Assembly: GCA_964058845.1 (NCBI GenBank)
Contig: CAXKVR010000043.1
Span: 248,001-312,000, forward strand
DNA: 64,000 nucleotides
Source of the DNA: Carex sylvatica
Taxonomy: Eukaryota; Streptophyta; Magnoliopsida; Poales; Cyperaceae
Direction: 5' to 3'
The notes beneath the pieces are model-generated. The model saw nothing but the letters and a program-made list of their open reading frames with translations, was not told the origin of the DNA and made no database searches. Below, one piece after another: positions 45,901 to 55,500 of this stretch. The position numbers and the translations under genes are program-made. Each line of letters starts with the position of its first letter. Within the stretch, counting starts at the first letter, position 1.

Positions 45901-47924
45901 GCCACAGATCAGAATTAACGACTTTTGCGGAAGCACATAAATTTAATTTGGAGTTCAAAAGATAATGTCCATTTTCTAGAAATCCTTCACCAATCTTGAC
46001 CCCGGTTTCCCGGTCCTGAAATACAACGTTTTTATAAGAAAATATTACATTACAATTTAATTCTTGTGTTAATTTATTTACAGAAATTAAATTTACAGGA
46101 AATGTTTCTAAATATAAAACATTTTTAATTTTTTTATTGCATAGATTAATTTCTCCTACGCCATTTATTTTTGCCTTCATTCCGTTTGCAACCAATACAA
46201 AATTATTACCATTGGTCGGGTTGAGGTTTGACAGTAGTTGTTTATTCCCAAACATATGATCTGTTGCACCACTATCTATAATAATTTGATTAAAAAAGAA
46301 ATTTTTCGAGTTAGAAGCAATACCACATGTGCTGGGAGTGTTCTGATTGTTCATCATTGCACAAAACTGCTGAAAATACTGCTGCATATGATCTCCAGCA
46401 CCTGACCCGCCAGAAACTGACCCGCCAGCGCCCATAAGGCTTCTTGACCCGTCTGGGAATGACCCGTTTCCGAAATTTGCTGCTGACCCGCCAGAAACTG
46501 ACCCGTTTCCGAAAAAATGGTTATCGGATCCGCCAGAGTTAATGGATCCGCCAGGTTGAACCCATGCTCCACTGGTGAGTTGGTTAAAGGGTCCGCCTCC
46601 ACTGTTATTGGGTCCGTGGCTTACCAAACCGGATCCGTCACATCCTCTGGCAGATCCATTAGTATTTAAACCATACCCAGTAACAGTTTGAAAGGTGTTA
46701 TTGGGTCCGAATTCAATTCCAGACGAACCCACTAGCCCATTAAACCCTTTCTCTTCAACAGAGACAGCATAACTTCTGTTTTTTTCACTATTTTTTTCCC
46801 AATTTCGATTCTGATCATTTCCTTTCCATTTTTTTGGTCTAAGATGGGGATAAAGATGCCAACATTTATCTTGAGTGTGGCCATCCTTTTTACAGTGATT
46901 ACATTTTTCATTTTTTGATTGATTTGGGCGATTTTGAAAGCTAGGATTTTGATTAAAAAATTTTACGGCTAAGCCATGGGTTTCGTGTCTCTCATGGCTT
47001 ACAATTTGACCATTCATGGCAAGTCTTCTACTTTCCTCTTGTTGAATTAAACTTTTAATTTGAGAGTAAGAGGGAAGAGGTACCGTGGTCATGATTTGAG
47101 ATCTTACGGCTTCATAGCTCGGGTTTAGACCCGCGAGGTACTGAAAAATATCCTCCTCCTCAGCCCGTTTCTGAAGTGTGGCCAAATCCGTTGTAAACGG
47201 TCGGTAAGATTGAAGTTCATTACGTTTTTTCTCAAGAGCGCTAAGGTACTCAGTATGACTTCTTGACCCTTGTTTTTCTTGTTGGATCTCCTGCATAAGT
47301 TGATAGATGTGAGAAAAATTATTTTGTTGACCATACATACTCTTTACTGCTTCCCATAGTTCATGTGCCGTTTCGGCCATCGTGAAGAGTTCGGATACGG
47401 TCGGTTCCATGGAGTTGAGTAGTAAAGTAACAATTCTATCGTTTGTAGTTCTCCATTTTTTTGTTGCTATTGTTTCGTCGGGTGTTATCTTGCTTGTGTC
47501 TGCAATTACTGGTTGCTTCTCTTCACCCGTAATGAATTCTAACATTTCTCGACCACTCAGGGCCCTAGAGGCTGCCCTTGCCCATGACACATAATTTCTG
47601 CCATTGAGCAAGTTATTGGTTAGCTTCGAGAAGTTCACTGCTTCTTCTTGAGCCATTTTTCTTTTTGCTGAATTTTATCGCACTTTTCGGTTTTTCGGAT
47701 ACCACTCAGGGCTCTGATACCATGTTAAATTTGTAAGAGAGAATAAATGTAAGAAAACAATCTTATTATTGCAATCTTAATTTGAGGTTTACATATATTT
47801 CTATTTATAGAAGAATTCTAAAACTAGCCGTTACAACTACCAACTACATATTAATTACAACTATTAACTTATATCTCCTAATTTATTATTTTACAATTCC
47901 CTAAACTAGCCGTTATTTTCAACA
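42995..47924 (-). mobile_element. Complete, apparently young Ty1/copia retrotransposon (4930 bp)
   Basis: LTRs of 202 bp at 42995-43196 and 47723-47924 look identical base for base; both begin TGTT and end AACA. Target duplication ATCAG (42990-42994 and 47925-47929). On the minus strand the 5' LTR is followed by a primer-binding site TGGTATCAGAGCC (plus 47710-47722), complementary to initiator tRNA-Met. A polypurine tract GAGGGGGAG (plus 43197-43205) precedes the 3' LTR. One uninterrupted polyprotein frame. Identical LTRs imply recent insertion. It sits just outside the inner end of arm A. Confidence 0.95.
43178..47656 (-). CDS. Copia gag-pol polyprotein, intact (1492 aa)
   Basis: Domains in copia order: Gag (UBN2-type, residues ~1-240); zinc knuckle CNHCKKDGHTQDKC (~252-265); a Gly/Ser/Asn-rich insertion ~300-425; aspartic protease IIDSGATDH (~459); integrase with its HHCC zinc region (WHKRLGHP..CTNCEICK, ~585-625) and catalytic motifs HSDVWGP, FRSDNGTEF, PEQNGVSERKN; reverse transcriptase with YVDDIIITG (~1170); RNase H with GYSDADWAGS (~1360). 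No stop or frameshift. The stop codon lies within the 3' LTR. Several motif residues are those of active elements, so it could be autonomous. Confidence 0.95.
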   Translation of the reverse strand: MAQEEAVNFSKLTNNLLNGRNYVSWARAASRALSGREMLEFITGEEKQPVIADTSKITPDETIATKKWRTTNDRIVTLLLNSMEPTVSELFTMAETAHELWEAVKSMYGQQNNFSHIYQLMQEIQQEKQGSRSHTEYLSALEKKRNELQSYRPFTTDLATLQKRAEEEDIFQYLAGLNPSYEAVRSQIMTTVPLPSYSQIKSLIQQEESRRLAMNGQIVSHERHETHGLAVKFFNQNPSFQNRPNQSKNEKCNHCKKDGHTQDKCWHLYPHLRPKKWKGNDQNRNWEKNSEKNRSYAVSVEEKGFNGLVGSSGIEFGPNNTFQTVTGYGLNTNGSARGCDGSGLVSHGPNNSGGGPFNQLTSGAWVQPGGSINSGGSDNHFFGNGSVSGGSAANFGNGSFPDGSRSLMGAGGSVSGGSGAGDHMQQYFQQFCAMMNNQNTPSTCGIASNSKNFFFNQIIIDSGATDHMFGNKQLLSNLNPTNGNNFVLVANGMKAKINGVGEINLCNKKIKNVLYLETFPVNLISVNKLTQELNCNVIFSYKNVVFQDRETGVKIGEGFLENGHYLLNSKLNLCASAKVVNSDLWHKRLGHPSDKILNSILDFKNLNCTNCEICKLAKQTKLPFSLSTSKSKASFDLVHSDVWGPAPIESYNGFKYFLLFIDDFTKATWLYLLKSKDEVFDCFYEFLCLIETQFNAKLKIFRSDNGTEFINRKFSSLFREKGIIHQTTCINTPEQNGVSERKNRHLLEMTRSLLFQNNVPKIYWSDAVLCATHLINRLPSVNLENKSPLEILYQQKITYDHMRVFGCTSFVHIKRNDKLDFVSQKTIFLGYSHYKKGYKCYDPIKKKLYLSRNVSFLENEPYFKEKEILHQPYLNNQNDNIVLPYLDDLSLIPKNNHQVENNQENETNDDINENETEEILSIRRTSSRERQPSTRLRDYVTYSVQYPIENFVSYNNISTKYHTFLTSIEKVLEPKNYQEAIKSPIWCKAMDEELKALEQNETWKIVSLPKNKKSVGCKWVYKIKYNSDGTIERYKARLVAKGFTQTYGIDYNETFAPVAKMNTVRILFSIAVNNGWDLYQMDVKNAFLQGTLEEEVYMTLPPGHKLETNSNLACRLNKSIYGLKQSPRAWYGKLSSYLISCNFKISNADHSLFTKCDGFNTTLILVYVDDIIITGNNFDQIQNIKKQLKEKFDIKDLGYLKYFLGIEIATSNKGLFICQRKYTLDLLKETGKLGCKPASTPIDNKCKLNSEDGEPLEDINQFQRLVGKLIYLTVTRPDISFSVSQISKFMHSPRTPHLEAVNRILRFLKNNPGKGIWMKNNNSNDICGYSDADWAGSFDRKSTTGFCTFVGGNLVTWKSKKQNVVARSSAEAEYRAMASTASELTWIKQLLLDMGFITQAPMKMYCDNNSARHIASNPVFHERTKHIEVDCHFVREKVQAKEIETPYVKSEDQLADIFTKGLDPGPFEKIISKLGLYDIYIPSLRGSVENNG

Positions 47925-47929
47925 ATCAG

Positions 47930-48540
47930 GCTATAGAGTATGTAACCTTTTGGTGTTCTGGTACAGGTATGGTCATGGAGCGAGATGTGGATTAAGCTAT
48001 TAGAGTAACTATGAGTGTATATAAGTAGCATTACAAGAGTTTTTCTAGTAAAATAGTAGATCTAGAAATTTAGAGGGTGATTAGAATAATTTTTAGTAAT
48101 TAGAGGATTTCGTGAGAATAAAGAAATAGATCTAGGAATTGGAGTCGTTTCACTGGTTGTAAATATGTTTGTTTTATCAATAAAATCATTGTAGATATGA
48201 GATTTCTCCTTTTATAGGTGACAAGGTTACAATAAAAATTAATGAAGAATCTATTCTATCCAACTCAATTATATCACAATGTGACACATCAGCGTTACGT
48301 AAGCTATTCTGAGCTGAGATGGACAAAGAATCTTCAACAATCTGTTCCTGTTACTCTCCATTTGCTTGCAAACTGAACTCTCAAGTTCTGCAGAACTGAT
48401 CAGAGGTTCCTAAGTGTAACTGATATGGTCAGATTTTAGTTCACTGGGTCCTGTGTCAGCTTTTAATATTCTGCCCATTTCACTGCATTTGCTGCCCTTT
48501 TCTTTTCCTTCCTTACCGAATCCTTTGACTAAGTCAAAAT
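47930..48540. other. Spacer between duplication arms, no gene seen
   Basis: Unique-looking AT-rich sequence resuming after the copia target duplication. Nothing recognised. Confidence 0.4.
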
Positions 48541-48691
48541 TCATTTCTTTTTCATCCAATTTAATTTGTGCTCGCGACACAAGGTAATTTGATGGCAGTT
48601 CTTTGTTGTTTGGAAGTCATGGATGCTTCTTCTTTCCCATAGAATCTCCATTAAAACCACACCAAAGCTAAATACGTCAACCTTGTTAATT
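48541..48691 (-). pseudogene. Receptor-like kinase fragment
   Basis: Minus-strand frame NKVDVFSFGVVLMEI..ERRS, the subdomain IX signature (D-V-[FY]-[SA]-F-G-V-V-L-M-E-I) of plant receptor-like kinases, perhaps TMK-like. Only about 40 codons remain. Its upstream side is cut by the LINE fragment starting at about 48692. Confidence 0.6.
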
Positions 48692-49430
48692 ATCTTTCTT
48701 TTTTTTTGAAAATTCTGACAGTGGCTGTCAGTGTTTACAAGAAGCAAAAATAAATGAAACAAAGCATAAGCACATCAAATATCGAAAAAAAAACTAAGTG
48801 AGAAATCCCTCATCACTAACAATACTGCAGCCACAACTTCGCCTCTTGCAGTGTGTACTCCTCTAACACCTTGAGAGGCAATTGTTGTCCTTCAAAGATA
48901 TTCTTATTACGTTGTTTCCAGATTGACCAACAGGTGGAAACAAAGTAAACTGACCAATGTTTTTTCCTCATGCCTGCTAATCTCGCTTTGGAACATGATT
49001 TGGACCAAATACCATGAACTGGTTCATCCATGTAGAAGAGGCGTACCCTAAGAATGGATGCCATCCTGTCCCACAACCTCACTGCCATCGGACAAGTGAA
49101 GAACAAATGTCGAACTGACTCGGCTATACCCCTGCTACACGTCTCACAATTTGGAGAAACAGTAAAGCCTCTTCTCACCATCAACACATGAGTTAGAAGT
49201 CTATTTTTAAGCAGGAGATAAACAAATATGCACACAGTTGGTGGAATTTTGTATCTCCATATACTAGAAAAAAAATCCAAGCAACTTTACCACCACCTAC
49301 CAATACCATGATTGCATAAACCAATTTAGCCGAGTATTGACCACCAGGCTCCCATCGCCATAGCAGCTGACTCCCACTGCGGTAAAAAATGCATAAATTG
49401 AAAGAAATTAAAGATAACATCCAGACTTTG
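48692..49430 (-). pseudogene. LINE 3' fragment with zinc-binding domain
   Basis: Oriented to the minus strand, poly-A end at the T-run near 48696-48707. The frame 48816-49280 encodes the zinc-binding reverse-transcriptase tail: FSSIWRYKIPPTVCIFVYLL, CETCSRGIAESVRHLFFTC, then WSIWKQRNKNIFEG. It is 5'-truncated and interrupts the kinase fragment at 48541. Its end resembles the LINE ends at 33691 and 37790. Confidence 0.75.
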
Positions 49431-50164
49431 ATAATGGAGTTTTGAGAAGCTATTTAGGATGGCCATCTAGTTAAACTTAAGTTTGTGATCGTGACACAAA
49501 TTTCTGCGTTTATTTCTTCGGAAATTTGCATCTTAGTGTGCGCTTTTCACTATTTCAAGAAGAAATGATCTTATAACTTCAAATTGATAGCCCATTACAA
49601 AGTAAATAGCTAAATATGTTATAATCGACATTAAGAAAGAAACATCTCACAACTGAAGTATACAAGATATTAATTCTCAAACAATTACTCAATTCATGAC
49701 TAATCAACTTGCAGGTATATATGAATATATGATGAATTTGAATCCCAATTTCGTACCTTGATTTTGCAAAGAAAAGTTCAGGGCCTTTTCACAAAGAGAG
49801 ATGCTCAAGGGAGTGTATTTTGATTAGTTAGAACAGACTATTCTAAACATGAAGAATGTCTAGAATTTATAGAACAAAAAAGGAGCAAAATATGCCAAAG
49901 CAGCATGTTATAAATTGAATTTATTATTGCTTTTACAAAAATTCAACAATCACAATCCATTCTTAATCAGGTAGAAATCTAAATCAACTAACATCAAACA
50001 ACTACAACCTAGTCCCAAAACCAGAGCAGTCATATACTGACAGAACTAAATTGATCAATAAGATTAGGCCCTGAAGTCACCAATTTAATTATTAAACCCG
50101 TATCAGAACAACAAAAATAACTTCAAACCTGATGTAACACAGAAAAATAATTACATAAAATCAA
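49431..50164. other. Spacer, no gene seen
   Basis: AT-rich; no coding or element signature. Confidence 0.4.
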
Positions 50165-50440
50165 TACATTAATTAATACTTAATGCAACAAGAAAACTTA
50201 GTACTTCAATTCAAGAGAAACTTATTATTACCAGCACACAACATCACAAGTTCACAACCACATTAAACATCTTATACTCAAATAAGCGAATAAGACAAAT
50301 CTATCCTTCTCACACACAATGCCTGATTTGGCATGAGAAGGCCATGTTCTTTTATTTTTTAACTAAATTATTACTTAAAAACAAGCAAGTCGCACATAAC
50401 AATACTGCAAACACCCAGGAGGAAACATAGCAGTACCAGT

Positions 50441-51030
50441 TCAATTGAGGAGGTTGAAAGTCCTCAGTATGTCACCAATTTCAAGACGCCCGACAGGCTT
50501 GGTCATAAATGCATCAACACCTGCATCCATAAATGTCATCATGGAGCTCTCATCAGCCGTTATTGCCACAATTTTTGATGTGCACCCCATATTTCTTAGG
50601 GCCCTAGTTGCCTATTAAAAAGCATATCAAGGTGTTAATATTTACACAAATATATGTAATTTTTTAACAAATAGAGTATGAAAAATGTTTGTATGGAAGA
50701 AGATCAGGCCTCAGAATCCCAAGTATATATTGAACTGAAGTAGGTGATTAAACTTTTCTATAGATTATGAAAGCAATTGGATACCATAGACGATTGAACA
50801 TTAATTGTGAGTATTAAATTAATTACCACCACACCATTCATCTTAGGCATTTGCTTGTCCATTAATATCAAATCATATTCATTTCCATTAAGAAAATAGT
50901 TCACCGCAGCTTCTCCATCTTCTGCTTCAGTGATCTCAAAACCAAAGGCAGAAAGCATCCTTATATAAAACCCTCGAATCCATGATTCATCATCGATGAC
51001 AAGTACTTTCACATCTTGAGGGCTCGCCAT
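50441..51030 (-). CDS. Response regulator copy 4, receiver-only (inverted)
   Basis: Minus strand, exons 50827-51030 and 50441-50611, 124 aa. Pocket VIDDESW, D58 (LILMDKQMPKMNG), T in VAITADE, K in FMTKPV. The last codon of exon 1 is Val (NGVV), where the others have Lys or Glu. Otherwise it is close to copy 3, its inverted-duplication partner. Intron position identical. All catalytic residues kept. Confidence 0.88.
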
Positions 51031-51876
51031 ATTACAGTCTAGTCTGATAAAAAAATTAGTATGATTAAAGATACATTTCTATTTACAAAGAATAATCAGG
51101 AAATAGGAATTTTATAAATGTTCATATATATGGATAAAAAGGTTTTTTGACATGCAGTGAAAAAATTATGTATATATAAATTAAAAAAACTGCGGTGATT
51201 AACCATTCATTTTCGTAAAATAAAAGTTTGAACTCGTTGCTTTCTGATTGATATGGATAACAACTTAGATGCTACTTCATGAATTTGGAAGTTTCTTTGC
51301 AAGGTTATCTGTAGAACTTATTAATTTCTCTCCATATCGTTTTCACTTCAATGTAAAATTGAGGGGACAATGCACTAAATATCTTTCTAATTTTGAAAAA
51401 CTAAATTTCCATGGTGTACGTAGATATAATAATAATAATAAAAAATGGCAATTAATGGTTCAAACAAATAAAGAATAATCAAGAAAAAAAACTACTAATG
51501 AAACAAAACTCCAACTTGTGCTTATTTCTTTTTGGTATGTCTATTATAGGAACATAATTGGTTTTCAGAATACATATCTTCTTCCCATATATTCTTCAAA
51601 CCTAACTTCCAAACAATCGATGAAATCTCATGACCTTGAATCCTTACATACTATGGCACAAGAAACATATGTATATTATAGACCAAAAATAAACAACCAA
51701 AACAACAGATTACAATTTGAAGACTACAGAAAGCATAAACAAACTAAAACAAACATAGAAATGTAAAAAGAGAGTACCGGTAATTAAGAACACGGTTGAT
51801 TGGGATTCCTTGGCAAATTTTGTATATAATCAAATATATAGTTTGATGTGGCACAAATGCTAGTATCATACACAGT

Positions 51877-51908
51877 TATTTATAGAACTAACGATTGCAT
51901 TTCAATGC
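51877..51908 (-). promoter_or_regulatory. Promoter block of response regulator 4
   Basis: On the minus strand GCATTGAAATGCAATCG (51908-51892) precedes TATAAATA (51884-51877). It is a more diverged version of the block in copies 1-3. Confidence 0.6.
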
Positions 51909-52110
51909 ACTAGATATACTACGCACACATTTTCAACAGTTGTCCAAAGTTAATTTTATCGGTTTATCTCAATTTTCGGTATAGTTATAAGATTCGGAAT
52001 AAAAAAAAGGTTTCACTATATCATTTAGGAGTACATCAAATTATCGAGGCCATGGTAGGATTATTTTATTTAATGTTCGTATTTGGTGTTTTTCAATTGA
52101 TTAAGATATT

Positions 52111-52143
52111 TTATAGAAGAAATATTAATCGCATTTAACACAT
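52111..52143 (-). promoter_or_regulatory. Orphan second promoter-like block in arm B
   Basis: Minus strand GTGTTAAATGCGATT then CTTCTATAAAA, the counterpart of 41012-41043. Confidence 0.5.
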
Positions 52144-52554
52144 ATACTACCTGTTAAATTTGCTCTACTAGAAAAGCACTCCATATCATCGATTTGGTGG
52201 TTTTTGTCGGTTTCTGTAAATTTTGATGTAGTTCGATCGATGTGAAGAAAAAGAAAAAAAAATAATTACATTACATCGTTTATTAGCATATCTAAAGACC
52301 CACCGTGCAAATCGCAGACTAATTTATTTTAATATTGTACATGGCGTTTGTCCTATTTAATTATTATAGATATTTTTATCTTCAACACTCGATTTACTTA
52401 ACCCTCAACGCATCTGCTAAATTGCATGCCTCCATCAACATTAAATTTACCCCGGTTTTGACAAAAATCCTTTAACTGTCTTAATTAACCAACAAGCGGA
52501 AAACCCCATATTTACTAATATACAATACAAAGTAAAATATATTATAGTATACAT

Positions 52555-55500
52555 TGATTAATTTTAGAGAATTAAGGTAAGCATCAAAAGAACACAAGAC
52601 TCCTCAAACCTCCCTCACTTCTTTTTATTTTAATCAAATATTTTGTATGTTTTACATGAGAATTATATAGTACTAATGTAGATGAGGAGATTAGTAATTA
52701 GGCAACAATCTGCCATATTATTTCATTCCCTTTCTAGAGGTTTATTTCTATATTTTACAACAAGTTACAAAGCAATAAATATAATATTCGATTCTAGCTA
52801 GCTTGCCATCTTCGGCTGAGTGCCCCATCTTCCATCTTCGGATGGCAGAGATTTCCTTCCATCTTCGTATGGCATAGATCTGCTGTAGCACTCCAACACT
52901 CCCCCTCAAGTTGATATGTACGGATCTGTCATGGCCAACTTGCTTAGTATGCCATGGAATATCTTGCTCGAGGTTGCCTTAGTGAGAATATCTGCAAGCT
53001 GTTCTTCTGATTTCACATATACCAGTCGGATTATCTTTGCTTCGATATTTTCACGGAGATAATGTCTGTTTACCCCAACATGTTTGGTTCGATCATGTTG
53101 AACTGGGTTGTGAGAGATATCAATTGCTGCCTTGTTGTCACAAAATAAGTCCATCTCTTTATTATGTGGGAAGCCAAGTTCTGTCATTAGTTTCTTGAGC
53201 CACATGAGTTCACAAATTCCTTTAACCACCTCTTTTAGTTCGGATTCAGCACTTGACAGAGCAACAGTGTTTTGCTTCTTACTTCTCCAAGTAACTAGGT
53301 TCCCTCCTACAAACATAAAATATCTAGATGTTGACCTTCTGTCAGTAACATTCCCGACCCAGTCAGCATCTGTGTATCCTATCACATCTAAATGTCCATT
53401 CCTTAGAAATTGAATCCCTTTTCCCGGAGCTCCCTTCAAATACCTTATTATTCTCATGACAGTTTCCATGCGTTCTTCACTTGGATTATGCATAAACTGA
53501 CTTACCAAGCTTACTGCATAAGCAATATCTGGTCTAGTATGTGGTAGATATATTAACTTCCCTACTAGTCTTTGATATCTTTCTTTGTTCGCGGGTACTT
53601 GATCTAGATGTTCTTCCAGCTTAAGATTTTGGACCAATGGTGTGTCCACTGGCTTGCAATCAAGCATCCCAATCTCTGCTAATAAATCAAGAATATACTT
53701 TCTTTGAGAGAGAGTAATACCTCGTATTGACCTCGTTACCTCAATCCCAAGGAAGTACTTCAGTCCTCCTAAGTTTTTCATTTCAAACTCTCTTGAGAGT
53801 TTCTCTTCAAGTCTCTTTATTTCGTCCTTGTCATCACCTGTAATTGTCATATCATCCACGTATATTATCAAAATAGTTAGTTTTTCTTGCCTTTTCTTAA
53901 AGAATAGAGTGTGATTAGAATCACTCTGTTCAAACTCATAATTTTTCATAGCATTACAAAATCGACCAAACCATGCCCGAGGTGACTGCTTTAGGCCATA
54001 CAACGCCTTATGCAACCGGCACACTACCGGTTGATGTCCCAAATTTACATACCCAGGAGGTGGATCCATGTAGATTTCCTCCTTTAAGTTGTCATGTAAG
54101 AAAGCATTCTTTACATCAAATTGATGTAACGGCCAATCCAGATTTGCTGCAAGAGATAATAAAACTCGAATAGTATTAAGTTTACCAACTGGAGAGAAGG
54201 TTTTCTGAAAGTCAATACCATAAGTTTGTTTGAAACCCTTCGCAATTAATCTTGCTTTATATCTCTCAACTTCACCATTTGCACCAAACTTGATTGTATA
54301 AACCCACTTACACCTAACTGATTTTTTTCCTTTTGGTAATTCCACTAAGGACCAAGTTCTATTTTTGTTTAAAGCTTCCATTTCTAAATCCATGGCTTGT
54401 ACCCATTTAGGATCTTTTAAGGTTTCTTCCATATTTTTTGGTACTTCTAGGGACAACATTTTTTCACTAAAGTCTTTCAAAGGCTGAACCAAATTTTTAG
54501 TGCTCACATAATTTGCTATCAGATATTTAATCATAACACTCGTTCCATTTTCCGAAACATACCGATGTGGTGGTTTTCCTTTATTTTTTCTCGGTGGTAG
54601 AGTATAGTTAGAAGTACTTACCTGTGGATGATCCTCAGGAGATCCCGGCTCTTGTGGTATTTGGTTCATTTGTATCATTTCTTCGGCTGTATTTATCCAA
54701 ACTCTTCTCCTCTCTCCTCGATTAAACACCTTTGGTTGCATATTCGAATCAGATTCAATCTCCTACATCACCTGTTGATTCGTATCAGACCCGACCCGAT
54801 TTGGATCAGACCCGACCAGTTGATCCATCTCAGACCCAACCAGATACTGTTCATCAGAGTTTGGACTATGGTTAATTTGATCAGGTTCAGGCTGTTCAGT
54901 GGCTAATGTACTGATCAGATTTGGGTTTAAATTGGCTAATGGACTGTTCAGATTTGGGTTTGAATATTGTAAAGCATGCATAACCTACTCAGAATATTCA
55001 CTCTCATACACGCTCTCCTCCTAAGGCGAATATGTAGGATAAAAAGGTTCAGTTTCAAGAAATGTCATGTCCATGGTAACATACCATTTATTCTCAACCG
55101 GATCATAGCACTTGTAGCGCTTTTTATGTAACCCAACACCTAAGCACACACATTTAATTGCACGAGGCTCTACTTTAGATCTTTGGTGTTTTGAAATATG
55201 GACAAAGGCAACACACCTGAATATTTTTGGAGGTAAACTTTGGACCGAAGGTATTGCAACAAAGTTTTGAAGAGTTTTTAGTGGAGTTTGAAAGTTATTT
55301 ACTTTTGTGGGTAACCGGTTAATCACATAGACAGCCATACTAACGGCACTATCCCAAAAAACATTTGGCACTTTATATTCAAACAACAAAGCCCTTGCTG
55401 TTTCAAGTATATGCCTATTCTTTCTCTTAGCTACTCCGTTCTGTTGTGGTGTTCCAACAAAGGATGTCTCATGAATTATTCCTTTTTCACCAAAAAATTC

